Assembly (NCBI GenBank): GCA_946886365.1
Contig: CAMPIM010000069.1
Coordinates: forward strand, 1 to 20,093
DNA: 20,093 nucleotides
Source of the DNA: an uncultured Novosphingobium sp.
GTDB taxonomy: Bacteria; Pseudomonadota; Alphaproteobacteria; Sphingomonadales; Sphingomonadaceae
Direction of reading: 5' to 3'
Shown: one piece after another, positions 1 through 8,199 of the stretch
Position numbering within the stretch: the first letter of the stretch is position 1
Layout of the letters: the number at the start of each line of letters is the position of its first letter
Notes under the pieces: generated by a model
Seen by the model: the letters and a program-made list of their open reading frames with translations, nothing else
What the model was told of the DNA's origin: nothing
Database searches by the model: none
Translations under genes and position numbers: made by a program

Positions 1-1
1 C

Positions 2-478
2 GGGGATCCGACCCGCGACGATGCCGCGGATCATGTGCAATTTTGGATTGATGAAGGCCCCGCGGCGGGGCTCGCTCTGCCTAAATCCAGTGCGCCTGCG
101 GTTGTGTTACCGGCTGCCAATGAGCAGGCAGGCGCTGTGGCGGCGCATGCCGGCGCCGCCGGATTGAGCGTCCGGGGCGCGGTGTCGATCCAGATATATG
201 GCCTTAACCGGCTACGCTTGGTCCAGGAACGCGCACGCGTGCTCCAGCGGTTGCGCTTCTTCGAATACATCATCGTTAAAGTTAGCGGCGTCATCCAAAC
301 CCTGTCCCAGGCCCACCTGACTGCCCACGCAGAGATCAACGAGGCAATCCGCAGCCTAGGTCAGCTTCAAGTGAGAGTGATTGAGGAAATGGCAGCGCTG
401 GCTGCGCCAGAAGCACCGTATTGTACCATCGCAGCCGCCTTTATAGATGATTTCAGAAGGCGACTGCGAGCCATCTAA
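2..478 (+). CDS. Hypothetical protein, partial at the left edge
   Basis: I do not recognise this protein. The reading frame is open from the first bases of the window, so the gene probably starts upstream. A GTG at 35 could start a 147-residue protein, but no ribosome binding site precedes it. From that GTG, the first 50 residues or so are Ala/Gly-rich and low in complexity. The rest looks alpha-helical and amphipathic, with Arg/Leu-rich stretches (for example RLVQERARVLQRLRFFEY) and an Arg-rich end. There is no signal peptide, membrane segment or catalytic motif. It is followed by another small ORF and by tRNA-3'-end-like segments, which suggests it belongs to an accessory element to the left. 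That it is a gene is moderately likely; its function is unknown. Confidence 0.5.
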   Translation, partial: GDPTRDDAADHVQFWIDEGPAAGLALPKSSAPAVVLPAANEQAGAVAAHAGAAGLSVRGAVSIQIYGLNRLRLVQERARVLQRLRFFEYIIVKVSGVIQTLSQAHLTAHAEINEAIRSLGQLQVRVIEEMAALAAPEAPYCTIAAAFIDDFRRRLRAI

Positions 479-561
479 TGGATCGTGCATTTTGGCCCAG
501 CACTTAATAAAATACTGGAGAGGTCTGTAAGAACACGCGCTTCCCGGCTGCAGATGACAAA

Positions 562-879
562 GTGGTCACCGAAAATCCCGCATTCGATCTTTCGGATCAG
601 GCCACGCGGGACCCTTCGCCGGCCGGCGCCTATGCTGCCACGTCGGCACTCGATTATCGCAGCCAACCCAGCCTCGATGACATCCTTGGGCGCATCCAAA
701 AGTACGCGGATCGCCTGCGAGAAATCAGCGCGGGCTTACGTCAAATGGACGACGCGACAGCTGTAGGATTTCATGCGAAAGCGCGGCATCCGAATCACGG
801 TGAACTAAACAGCCGGCAGCTAAAAATGCCGACAAAGGGACTCGAACCTCATGAACAAAAAGTTGTAGGGTATCGATGA
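562..879 (+). CDS. Small hypothetical ORF, possibly decayed
   Basis: This is a weakly supported ORF of 105 residues with a GTG at 562. The frame is open back to a stop at 508-510, and a good ribosome-binding-like GGAGAG lies at 517-522. However, no ATG, GTG or TTG follows it at the right distance in this frame, as if the original start near 529 had been lost. The middle part, around SLDDILGRIQKYADRLREIS, reads like a real amphipathic helix. The last 35 residues run into the tRNA-like segment at 827-849 and do not look like protein. It may be a degenerated small gene of the same accessory element as the partial gene to its left. No family is recognised. Confidence 0.28.
   Translation: MVTENPAFDLSDQATRDPSPAGAYAATSALDYRSQPSLDDILGRIQKYADRLREISAGLRQMDDATAVGFHAKARHPNHGELNSRQLKMPTKGLEPHEQKVVGYR
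827..849 (-). other. tRNA 3'-end-like segment (possible att remnant)
   Basis: Read on the minus strand, this has a T-loop (TTCGAGT) followed by CCCTT and TGTCGGC-A, in the spacing of the 3' half of a tRNA (T-arm 3' strand, acceptor strand, discriminator A). CCA is replaced by TTT. The 5' strand of the T-stem does not pair, and no D-arm or anticodon arm is present, so this is not a complete tRNA. Integrases often leave such 3' pieces as attachment-site copies. The resemblance is visible in the sequence; the att role is inferred. Confidence 0.35.
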
Positions 880-887
880 GGGTATCG
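867..887 (+). repeat. Direct repeat AGGGTATCG, two copies
   Basis: AGGGTATCG occurs at 867-875 and again at 879-887, with three bases between the copies. The pair lies between the two outward-facing tRNA-3'-like segments. Short direct repeats beside an attachment core can be integrase or excisionase arm sites, but two 9-base copies are weak evidence. Confidence 0.3.
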
Positions 888-937
888 GCTGAGGATGGCA
901 TGAAAAAATGTCTATTTCTCAATTCTATAGTTCGATT

Positions 938-959
938 TTCGAGTCCTCTTCTGGCACCA
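938..959 (+). other. tRNA 3'-end-like segment ending in CCA (possible attR)
   Basis: This 22-base segment starts with a T-loop TTCGAGT and ends TTCTGGCACCA, like the last part of a tRNA gene with encoded CCA. From the conserved C after the T-loop to the final A it is one base shorter than a standard tRNA, and the bases upstream do not pair as a T-stem, so no functional tRNA is present. It fits a duplicated 3' tRNA fragment left at the far end of an integrated element. That would place the intact tRNA and integrase to the left of the window. This is an inference. Confidence 0.4.
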
Positions 960-1178
960 TTTTTGGACGCTAAAGGCGCCAAGCGAGCGACTGATTTTAC
1001 AGCGCTTTCGACAGAAAATTGCCGGACGCTGTCCTGCGAAATCCAATTATAATCTCCAGTAATATATCGCTTTTGATGATCCTTCCGGCGGTGCGGGCGG
1101 TACCCGGCTTGACCAAGCAGGACTTTTCGCGACCATGCTGTTAACCGCCGAACCAGCGCATCGACATTGGAGAAAAGC
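960..1178. other. Intergenic region upstream of the DUF1080 gene
   Basis: I see no gene here. The stretch is locally AT-richer around 1015-1075 and presumably contains the promoter of the gene starting at 1179, but no promoter stands out. With the segments just to its left it forms the gene-poor join between the accessory-looking left end and the chromosomal genes. Confidence 0.5.
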
Positions 1179-1955
1179 ATGGATCAGAGGACCGGACGTC
1201 GGACGTTCATCGCCGCAGCGACCACGTTGACGCTATTCCCGCGCTTGGCCGTGGCGACGCAACGGCCAGAGGCACCTGCACCAAAAGCCATGCCCCTGAT
1301 GCCCCGGCCGGTCGACGGTGATGGGCCGGGGTTCAAACCCTTGTTTGACGGTCGCACCCTGGCGGGCTGGCGCGGTGATCCGCGATACTGGCGCGTGGAA
1401 GACGGCTGCATAGTTGGCGAAGTGACGCCGGACACCCTGCTTCGGAGCAACACTTTCCTGATCTGGGAAGGCGGGAGGCCCGAGGATTTCGAATTGAAGG
1501 CGGAGTATCGGATCACCCCTGAAGGCAATAGCGGCGTCAATTACCGCAGCACCGTTGTCAAAGACGCGATCACGCCTACCAATCGCTTCGCCATGTCGGG
1601 GCTACAGTTTGATATCGACGGCCGGAATCTCTTCACGGCCATGGTCTACGAGGAACGGGGGCGCGGCTTTATCGCCCGCCGTGGTCAGTTTGCGCGAACA
1701 ACGTCACCGCCGTCGCAAATAATCAGTTCCATTGGTGAGTCCGGCCCTCTGAAAGCAGCGATCAAAGCTGAATGGAACGAAGCCCATATCATCGCCAAGG
1801 GTCCGGCCATCTATCATCTGTTGAACGGCCAATTGATGGCGGCCGCGATCGATGAGTCGGCGGATCGTCGGCGCAAGGGCGAAATCGGGATGCAGGCGCA
1901 CGTAGGTCCGCCGATGAAGGTGGAATTCCGCAACATCCGGTTGAAGCTGCTGTAG
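1179..1955 (+). CDS. Exported DUF1080 (3-keto-disaccharide hydrolase-like) protein
   Basis: A 258-residue protein of the DUF1080 / 3-keto-disaccharide hydrolase-like family, a concanavalin-type beta-sandwich fold found in exported proteins thought to act on sugars. The N-terminus has a twin-arginine-type signal (GRRTFIAAATTLTLFP), so export to the periplasm is likely. The domain opens with FKPLFDGRTLAGWRGD, matching the family's 'LFDG..L.GW' start, and ends with VEFRNIRLKLL, the usual closing strand. I chose the ATG at 1179 because GGAG at 1169-1172 sits at the right distance; the TTG at 1167 overlaps that site. The gene stands alone, tail to tail with putA 45 bases away. Substrate and catalytic activity cannot be read from the sequence. 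Confidence 0.85.
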   Translation: MDQRTGRRTFIAAATTLTLFPRLAVATQRPEAPAPKAMPLMPRPVDGDGPGFKPLFDGRTLAGWRGDPRYWRVEDGCIVGEVTPDTLLRSNTFLIWEGGRPEDFELKAEYRITPEGNSGVNYRSTVVKDAITPTNRFAMSGLQFDIDGRNLFTAMVYEERGRGFIARRGQFARTTSPPSQIISSIGESGPLKAAIKAEWNEAHIIAKGPAIYHLLNGQLMAAAIDESADRRRKGEIGMQAHVGPPMKVEFRNIRLKLL

Positions 1956-2000
1956 CGCAATCCGTGAAGGGATCGGCTATGGAAGCGTCGGCGTTGGCGC

Positions 2001-5000
2001 TTATCCGATCATCATCAGGCTGGCATTACCTCCAGCAGCGGTCGTGTTGATGGAAATCGACACTTCTTCAAGCAACCAATCGCAATGATAGGCAAGGGGC
2101 TGGTCCGGCTCAGCTGCATGAACGGAAATGATAGGCCCCGGCATCGCTGTGACTTCCGCCAGGGCTCGGGCAACGGCTGCCCTGTGTCCTTCCACCAGCG
2201 CAACTGCATAAGGCCCGTCAGGCAGGCCAGCGAATGCAGCGGCGACATTTGGGGGCAAATCGTCGGGAAGCGCCTCCACAACCACGCCCCGGTTCCCGGT
2301 CGCAAGGATGGCGGCCATCTGTTCGAACAAGCCATCCCGGCTCTGCGGCATCATCAACACCTGACCACGGGGATGCAGGCTGTAAAGGTTGCGTTCCCCG
2401 ACTGGTCCGGCGAGCGCGCGTTCCACTCCAAGAGTAGAGGCGGCGGCATAGGCACGAGCTTTCCTCGCGCTGCCGATTTCTCCCTTTTCTTCCAGCCAAT
2501 CCGCGAAATCATGGATGGGTGAAACAGGATGCCGCGACTTCCATCCACATGCGAATGGCCGCGTCACCAGTCGGTTAAGATAAAGCGGCCCGCCAGCCTT
2601 GGGTCCCGTTCCAGAAAGCCCGCAGCCCCCGAACGGCTGGACGCCGACAACTGCGCCGATCATGTTGCGGTTCACGTAAAGGTTGCCCGCCCTCACCCGC
2701 GATGTGACATAAGAGATGGTCTCATCGAGCCGGGTGTGAAGGCCGAAGGTCAGCCCATAGCCAGTGGCGTTGATCGAATCGATCAGCGTGCCCAACCGCT
2801 CCCGGCGAAAACGCACGACATGCAGGACCGGGCCGAAAACCTCCCGCTCCAACTCGGCTATATCGTCGATCTCGATAATCGTTGGCGCGACGAAGGTGCC
2901 GTGTGCCGCCTCGGCAGGCAGGGTGAGTTGATCAACCCGTTTTCCGCGCACGCGCATTCTGGCAATGTGCTGATCGATCCCCGCCTTTGCCGCCTGCGTG
3001 ATCACCGGGCCGATGTCCGTCCTCAGCGCATCGGTGCTGCCAACGCGCATTTCCCCCAACGCGCCCTTGAGCATCAGGAGAATGCGATCCGCCACCTCTT
3101 CCTGCAGGCAGAGTATGCGCAGCGCGGAACAGCGCTGACCCGCGCTGTCGAATGCGGAGACCAGCACGTCCGCTACCACCTGTTCGGCGAGAGCGGACGA
3201 GTCGACGATCATCGCGTTCTGCCCGCCCGTTTCAGCGACAAACGGAATAGGGCGGCCTGCGGGTGAAAGCCTCTTGGCAAGTTGGCCCTGAATCAGTCGC
3301 GCGACGGCGGTCGATCCTGTGAACATGACGCCGGCGGTTTCCGGCGCCGCCACCAGAGCGCTGCCCAAGGCGCCATCGCCGGGCGCCAATTGAAGAGCAT
3401 GCCGGGGCACGCCCGCCTCATGCAGCAAGCGCACGGCCTCCGCCGCGATCAGTGGCGTTTGGACTGCGGGTTTTGCCAGCGCCGGATTGCCTGCAACCAG
3501 AGCGGCGGCGACCTGACCGGTGAAGATCGCGAGGGGAAAATTCCACGGACTGATGCACAGGATCGGTCCCAGAGGCTCCTGCCCGGCGCCGATATTGGCC
3601 CGTGCTTGCGCCGCATAATAGCGGAGGAAATCGACCGCCTCGCGAACCTCCGCGATCGCGTTGGAAAGAGATTTTCCGGCTTCGCGGATCAACAGGCCCA
3701 TCAGGATGAGCATGCGCGCCTGCATCGCGTCGGCGGCGCGTTCCAGAATGGCTGCGCGCTCCTCCACCGGCCCGCTACCCCAATCGGATGTCGCGGCACG
3801 GGACATGAGGGCTGCGGCGTCCCCGGCCGCCAATTCCACCACCGTGCCGACCCTGTCCCGATGATCGGCTGGATTGCGTATGGCGCGCGCCTCCCCTGAA
3901 CCGAAGGTCGGCGCCGCCATCCATTCGATCGCGGCGCTATCGCGAAGGGCCTGCGACAGGGCGGCGAGCGTGCCTTCGTCGCTAAGGTCGAAGCCAGTTG
4001 AATTGCGCCGATCGGGATACAGATCGGCAGGCAGGGCGATCAGGTCATGCTTCGCGCCGGGATGGGGCATGGCACGGACCACCTCGGCCGGATCAGCGAT
4101 CAGGTCATCGACCGATACGGCCGGGTCCGCGATACGATGGACGAAGGAGGAGTTGGCGCCATTCTCAAGCAAGCGGCGGACCAGATAGGCTAGCAGCGTC
4201 TCATGCGTGCCAACCGGCGCATAGATGCGGCACGGGCGGTCGAGATTTTCCTTGCCCACGACCTGTTCGTATAGCGGCTCTCCCATGCCGTGCAGGCACT
4301 GAAATTCATATTGGCCGACGCTGAAATCCGGCCCGGCAATGCGGTAAATGGTCGCGAGGGTCTGCGCATTATGGGTCGCAAATTGCGGAAAGATCGCATC
4401 GGGGGCCGCAAGCAGCTTTTTTGCGCAAGCGATATAGGCGACATCGGTGTGCGCCTTGCGCGTGTAGACCGGGAAGTCGGCAAGGCCGTCCACCTGGGCG
4501 CGCTTGATCTCCGCGTCCCAATAGGCGCCCTTCACCAGACGGACCATCATGCGGCGTCCTGCACGCCGGGCAAGATCGATGATCCAGTCGATGACGAAGG
4601 GGCAGCGCTTGCCATAGGCTTGGATGACGAACCCCAGGCCATCCCATCCTGCCAATTCCGCGTCTGTCGCTAGGCTTTCGAGAAGGTCAAGAGAGAGTTC
4701 GAGCCGGTCCATCTCCTCGGCATCGATGTTGAGGCCGATATCATAGCTTTTGGCGAGCAGGGCCAGTTGCCGCACGCGGGGCAGCAATTCCCCCATCACC
4801 CGATCCGCCTGAGAGCGGGCATAGCGGGGATGCAGCGCCGAAAGCTTGATGGAAATGCCGGGGCCTTCATACACGCCGCGTCCGCGCGCCGCCTTTCCGA
4901 TCGCGTGAATGGCACGCTCATAATCGGCATGATAACGGTCGGCATCGGCTGCGGTCGTCGCTGCTTCACCCAGCATGTCGTAGCTGTAGCGGAAGCCCTT

Positions 5001-5606
5001 CGCTTCCAGCCTGCGAGCTCGCTTCAATGCCTGCCCGATCGTCTCGCCCGTTACGAACTGTTCGCCCATCATCCGCATGGCGAGATCGACGCCGCGACGG
5101 ATCACCGGCTCCCCCGCGCGCGCCACCAGCCGGGTCAGCGCGGCGCCCAGCCCATCATCATCGACGCTGCCTACCAGCTTGCCGGTCACGACCAAGCCCC
5201 ATGTCGCTGCGTTGACGAACAGTGATTTGCCGCCGCCCAGATGCGATCCCCAATCGCCATCAGAAAGCTTGTCGCGGATCAATGCGTCGCGCGTCGTCTG
5301 ATCGGGGATACGCAGCAATGCTTCGGCGAGGCACATCAGCGCCACGCCCTCTTCACTGGAAAGTGAATATTCCTGTATCAGCCCTTCCACGCCGTTGCCC
5401 CTGTGGTTGACGCGGAGCGTGGTCACGAGCTGGCGGGCGATTTTTCTGATCGCTTCGCGATCCGATGGCTCAAGAGTCGCGGCTTCCAGCAGCGGCACGA
5501 CGCATGCGGCTTCCTCGCGCCGGTACGCAGCGGTGATCGCTCGCCGGAGAGGTGACTGGGGGCGTATGGGCGGCGCAAAGCCTTGGAAGGGCACGCGTCG
5601 GGTCAT
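2001..5606 (-). CDS. putA: Bifunctional proline dehydrogenase / L-glutamate gamma-semialdehyde dehydrogenase PutA
   Basis: This 1201-residue enzyme oxidises proline to glutamate in two steps. An FAD-dependent proline dehydrogenase barrel (about residues 190-490, with RLVKGAYWDAEIKRAQ near 356-371 and RRLLENGANSSFVHR near 477-491) makes pyrroline-5-carboxylate, which hydrolyses to glutamate semialdehyde. An NAD-dependent aldehyde dehydrogenase domain (about 570-1015) then oxidises it, with FTGST at 762-766, Glu792 in AETGGQNA and catalytic Cys826 in SAGQRCSALR. A C-terminal region of about 180 residues ends with the conserved GGNASLMMIG tail of the longer PutA types. The ribbon-helix-helix repressor domain of E. 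coli-type PutA is absent at the N-terminus. GGAG lies five bases before the ATG. It is divergent from the aminotransferase gene across 338 bases. Identification is secure. Confidence 0.97.
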   Translation of the reverse strand: MTRRVPFQGFAPPIRPQSPLRRAITAAYRREEAACVVPLLEAATLEPSDREAIRKIARQLVTTLRVNHRGNGVEGLIQEYSLSSEEGVALMCLAEALLRIPDQTTRDALIRDKLSDGDWGSHLGGGKSLFVNAATWGLVVTGKLVGSVDDDGLGAALTRLVARAGEPVIRRGVDLAMRMMGEQFVTGETIGQALKRARRLEAKGFRYSYDMLGEAATTAADADRYHADYERAIHAIGKAARGRGVYEGPGISIKLSALHPRYARSQADRVMGELLPRVRQLALLAKSYDIGLNIDAEEMDRLELSLDLLESLATDAELAGWDGLGFVIQAYGKRCPFVIDWIIDLARRAGRRMMVRLVKGAYWDAEIKRAQVDGLADFPVYTRKAHTDVAYIACAKKLLAAPDAIFPQFATHNAQTLATIYRIAGPDFSVGQYEFQCLHGMGEPLYEQVVGKENLDRPCRIYAPVGTHETLLAYLVRRLLENGANSSFVHRIADPAVSVDDLIADPAEVVRAMPHPGAKHDLIALPADLYPDRRNSTGFDLSDEGTLAALSQALRDSAAIEWMAAPTFGSGEARAIRNPADHRDRVGTVVELAAGDAAALMSRAATSDWGSGPVEERAAILERAADAMQARMLILMGLLIREAGKSLSNAIAEVREAVDFLRYYAAQARANIGAGQEPLGPILCISPWNFPLAIFTGQVAAALVAGNPALAKPAVQTPLIAAEAVRLLHEAGVPRHALQLAPGDGALGSALVAAPETAGVMFTGSTAVARLIQGQLAKRLSPAGRPIPFVAETGGQNAMIVDSSALAEQVVADVLVSAFDSAGQRCSALRILCLQEEVADRILLMLKGALGEMRVGSTDALRTDIGPVITQAAKAGIDQHIARMRVRGKRVDQLTLPAEAAHGTFVAPTIIEIDDIAELEREVFGPVLHVVRFRRERLGTLIDSINATGYGLTFGLHTRLDETISYVTSRVRAGNLYVNRNMIGAVVGVQPFGGCGLSGTGPKAGGPLYLNRLVTRPFACGWKSRHPVSPIHDFADWLEEKGEIGSARKARAYAAASTLGVERALAGPVGERNLYSLHPRGQVLMMPQSRDGLFEQMAAILATGNRGVVVEALPDDLPPNVAAAFAGLPDGPYAVALVEGHRAAVARALAEVTAMPGPIISVHAAEPDQPLAYHCDWLLEEVSISINTTAAGGNASLMMIG

Positions 5607-5944
5607 GGCAGCTCCAACCGCCCTCCATCATTGGGCCTGAGAATCGCATATATGGATGGATTGACTCAATTTTAGCATCCGGGTCGGGGGAAAGCTGGAA
5701 AATCGCTCTATCTGGACTTGTTCGCTGCCTTCAATCGACGGAAATCACAGACAAACCGTCCCGTCTCAGGATCATGTGTTGATAAGTGTCCACAAAATTC
5801 TTATGCATCCGACGGGCACGCTACTTCCCTGCATGGATGAGGGTAAGTCGATCCCCACATTCTGCGCGTAATGGTCGTCGGGCGCATATCCATCTCGGAG
5901 ACGGCCGAAATGTCAGTTTCTAAAAGATCGGAAGCCCGAAGATA
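5607..5944. other. Divergent intergenic region between putA and the aminotransferase gene
   Basis: No convincing gene lies here; the ORFs that cross it continue antisense into neighbouring genes. It should hold both divergent promoters. A TTGATA / TATGCA pair with a 17-base spacer (5779-5807) points toward the aminotransferase. On the putA side there is an AT-rich patch at 5645-5675. No strong operator dyad was found. PutA lacks its own DNA-binding domain, so an external regulator would have to bind here or nearby. Confidence 0.6.
5779..5807 (+). promoter_or_regulatory. Possible sigma-70-type promoter for the aminotransferase gene
   Basis: TTGATA (5779-5784, one mismatch from TTGACA), a 17-base spacer, then TATGCA (5802-5807, a poor -10 match). 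It would give a leader of about 130 bases before the ATG at 5945. The spacing is good but the -10 is weak. Confidence 0.3.
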
Positions 5945-7309
5945 ATGTACGATCCCAGCGAAAATGCTGCAGCTGATATTGCAGCTCACTTCCACTCCTT
6001 CACGAACCTGGCGACCCATCCTGAGGTCGGCCCCCTCGTTATAACCAAGGGCGATGGCGTCTTCGTGGAAGACGATCGGGGGAACCGCTATCTTGAGGCG
6101 GTGTCTGCCCTGTGGTGCGCCTCTCTGGGCTTCAGCAACGAGCGTCTCGCGAAGGCGGGCTGCGAAGCGCTGCGTGGATTGCCCTATTATCACACCTTCA
6201 CCGGACGTTCCAATCCAGCCGTGATCGCGCTTGCCAACAAGCTGCTGTCGATCGCGCCTGTCCCGATGTCGAAGGTGTTCTTTGCGAACAGCGGATCTGA
6301 AGCAAACGATTCTGCTGTGAAGCTGATCTGGTATTATCATAACGCCATCGGCAAGCCGGAGAAGAAGAAGATCATCGCTCGACGCAACGCCTATCACGGC
6401 GTTACCGTGGCGTCGGCCAGCCTGAGCGGGCTTGTCACCAATCATCGCGATTTCGACCTGCCCATCCATAATATTCTGCATACCGATTGCCCGCATTACT
6501 TCCGCTACGCCGAACCTGGCGAAAGCGAAGAGGATTTCGCGACCCGCCTCGCCGACAATCTTGAAAAGCTGATCCTAGAGGAAGGGCCGGAGACGGTCGC
6601 CGCCTTCTTCGCTGAACCGGTCATGGGTGCGGGCGGGGTGCTTACGCCACCGGCTACCTATTTCGAAAAAGTCCAGAAGGTACTGGCGAAATATGACGTG
6701 CTGCTCGTCGCGGACGAAGTGGTGTGCGGCTATGGCCGGACGGGCGAGATGTTTGGTTCGACCACTTTTGGCATGAAGCCCGACATCCTGACCACCGCGA
6801 AGGGGCTGTCGTCCGGCTATGCACCGATCTCCGCCGTGATGGTGAATGAGAAGGTCTATGCGCCGATCGCCCGGAACAGCGGCACCATCGGCACCTTCGG
6901 CCACGGCTTCACCTATTCGGGCCATCCGGTGAGCTGCGCCATCGCGCTGGAAACGCTCAAAATCTACGAAGAAGATAATGTCGTCAGCCATGTGCAGTCG
7001 TTGATGCCGCAATTCTGGAAGGCGCTGCGCAGCTATGAAGGCCGCAAATATGTCGGCGAAGTGCGTGGGGTCGGCCTCGTTGCCGCGATCGAGCTTTATG
7101 CCGATCCTGAAAACCGGACCAGCTTCGACCCCGCAGTAAAGGCCGGGGCGCGCTTGGTCGAAATCGGGCTGACGCAGGGCCTGATCGTGCGGGCGCTGGG
7201 CGATACGATCGTCTTTTGCCCGCCGCTTATCATCACTGCCGAAGAGCTTGACGAGTTGTTCGCCCGTTTCGAACGTACAATGGCTATCTTCGAAGAAACT
7301 ATCGGCTGA
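5945..7309 (+). CDS. Class III pyridoxal-phosphate aminotransferase (omega-transaminase-like)
   Basis: A 454-residue fold-type I, class III aminotransferase. These enzymes move an amino group from an omega-amino acid, diamine or amine to an acceptor such as pyruvate, in the cytoplasm. Family landmarks are in order: ANSGSEAND at 114-122 (phosphate binding), NAYHG at 148-152, VADEVVCGYGRTG at 255-267 with Asp257 for the pyridine nitrogen, and TTAKGLSSGY at 283-292 with Lys286 as the Schiff-base lysine. Length is normal and the protein looks intact. It resembles the 'aspartate aminotransferase family' enzymes that include polyamine:pyruvate and beta-alanine:pyruvate transaminases; the substrate cannot be decided here. 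The ribosome binding site is weak (GAAG at 5938-5941). Divergent to putA, so a shared role in amine or amino acid catabolism is possible. Confidence 0.93.
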   Translation: MYDPSENAAADIAAHFHSFTNLATHPEVGPLVITKGDGVFVEDDRGNRYLEAVSALWCASLGFSNERLAKAGCEALRGLPYYHTFTGRSNPAVIALANKLLSIAPVPMSKVFFANSGSEANDSAVKLIWYYHNAIGKPEKKKIIARRNAYHGVTVASASLSGLVTNHRDFDLPIHNILHTDCPHYFRYAEPGESEEDFATRLADNLEKLILEEGPETVAAFFAEPVMGAGGVLTPPATYFEKVQKVLAKYDVLLVADEVVCGYGRTGEMFGSTTFGMKPDILTTAKGLSSGYAPISAVMVNEKVYAPIARNSGTIGTFGHGFTYSGHPVSCAIALETLKIYEEDNVVSHVQSLMPQFWKALRSYEGRKYVGEVRGVGLVAAIELYADPENRTSFDPAVKAGARLVEIGLTQGLIVRALGDTIVFCPPLIITAEELDELFARFERTMAIFEETIG

Positions 7310-7320
7310 CAGTCCGGCAT

Positions 7321-7355
7321 CGGAGCAACTGCCGCGCGACGCAGCGGTTGCTCCG
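7321..7355. terminator. Hairpin between convergent genes, possible bidirectional terminator
   Basis: A perfect 9-base inverted repeat, CGGAGCAAC (7321-7329) and GTTGCTCCG (7347-7355), lies 11 bases after the aminotransferase stop and 35 bases before the end of the convergent DUF2182 gene. There is no T-run on either side, so it is a stem-loop of terminator position rather than a canonical intrinsic terminator. Confidence 0.45.
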
Positions 7356-7389
7356 GTCCGGCTCCGGTTGCCGCGCGGCTCACCCGTCG

Positions 7390-8199
7390 TCAGCGAAGCG
7401 CGACAAACAGTGCCGCGAAAAACAGCAGTGCAGCGGTCCACCGCTCCAACCGCCAGCGCGGCGGCGCCATCTTTTGGGCTGCGACCAGGCATGTGAAAAA
7501 TGCGATCCAGGCGAGATTCATGACGCCGCCCACAAACAGCAGCAGCATCAGCGCCCAGCAGCAGCCCAGACAATAAAGTCCATGCCGCATGCCGATCTGG
7601 AACGCACCGCCTGCACCGGGGCGCCAGTAGCGATGAATGAAGATGAGCGGCGACTGGCAGTTTTCCAGACAGCGATGCTTGGCGGGCGTCAATTCATAGA
7701 GAGCCGCCACCAGTAACAGGCCAGCAGCGCCCAGGCGGCCACCCAGAGACAGCGTCTCGGCTGACAAATCGCCACCATGCAGCAGCAAGGCCTGTGCGCC
7801 CGCCACGATCGCCGAAAAACTTGTCCATATGAGCAGATAAGAACCCATGACCATAAAGCTGTGCAGCAAACGCGCATAGTCACTGGTCGCTCGATCGATC
7901 CGCGCATGCAGCAATATCATGGGCGCGGCGGAAGGAAGCATCATGGCGACCATCATGATCGACCACATGGCGAAGGCGGCGAGAAAATAGCTGGGCGACA
8001 AGGGCTGGACGGCCATAGGCATCCCACCCATCGGCATGTCCGCCATAGAGGCGTCCGGCGTGGAAAGGATCCACATCCAGGCCATCATCACCAGCAGCAG
8101 TAGCGCCGCTGCGACGATCAGGCTGTTTCGCGACAATAGCTGATGGACAACAGAACGGGTGCCGTCTGGTGGTGGCACCGGCCTAATGGACAACGCCAC
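7390..8199 (-). CDS. DUF2182 predicted metal-binding integral membrane protein
   Basis: A 269-residue membrane protein of the DUF2182 family. About six to seven hydrophobic segments are visible (roughly 27-46, 71-95, 113-138, 153-169, 207-226, 228-242, 254-268). The family signature is AMWSIMMVAMMLPSAAPM at 77-94. The loop after the first segment is Met-rich (MADMPMGGMPM, 52-62), and CLENCQS plus CLGCC supply cysteines, which suit metal binding. Family members are annotated only as predicted metal-binding membrane proteins. The start is a GTG at 8199, inside the end of the DUF1326 gene (17-base overlap), so the two are very likely co-transcribed and translationally coupled. Family assignment is firm; the molecular role is not known. 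Confidence 0.9.
   Translation of the reverse strand: MALSIRPVPPPDGTRSVVHQLLSRNSLIVAAALLLLVMMAWMWILSTPDASMADMPMGGMPMAVQPLSPSYFLAAFAMWSIMMVAMMLPSAAPMILLHARIDRATSDYARLLHSFMVMGSYLLIWTSFSAIVAGAQALLLHGGDLSAETLSLGGRLGAAGLLLVAALYELTPAKHRCLENCQSPLIFIHRYWRPGAGGAFQIGMRHGLYCLGCCWALMLLLFVGGVMNLAWIAFFTCLVAAQKMAPPRWRLERWTAALLFFAALFVALR

Noticed and set aside
845..857. GAAC-N5-GAAC as a LexA box
   Set aside because: The spacing is five bases instead of seven, so it does not fit the alphaproteobacterial LexA site.
2529..3899. Long plus-strand ORFs (245 and 205 codons) opposite putA
   Set aside because: They are antisense to clear PutA aldehyde dehydrogenase coding sequence, have no ribosome binding sites and have low-complexity, Arg/His-rich translations typical of high-GC shadow frames.
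6575..7573. 332-codon minus-strand ORF opposite the aminotransferase
   Set aside because: It mirrors a confidently identified aminotransferase frame and shows no domain; it is open only because of high GC.
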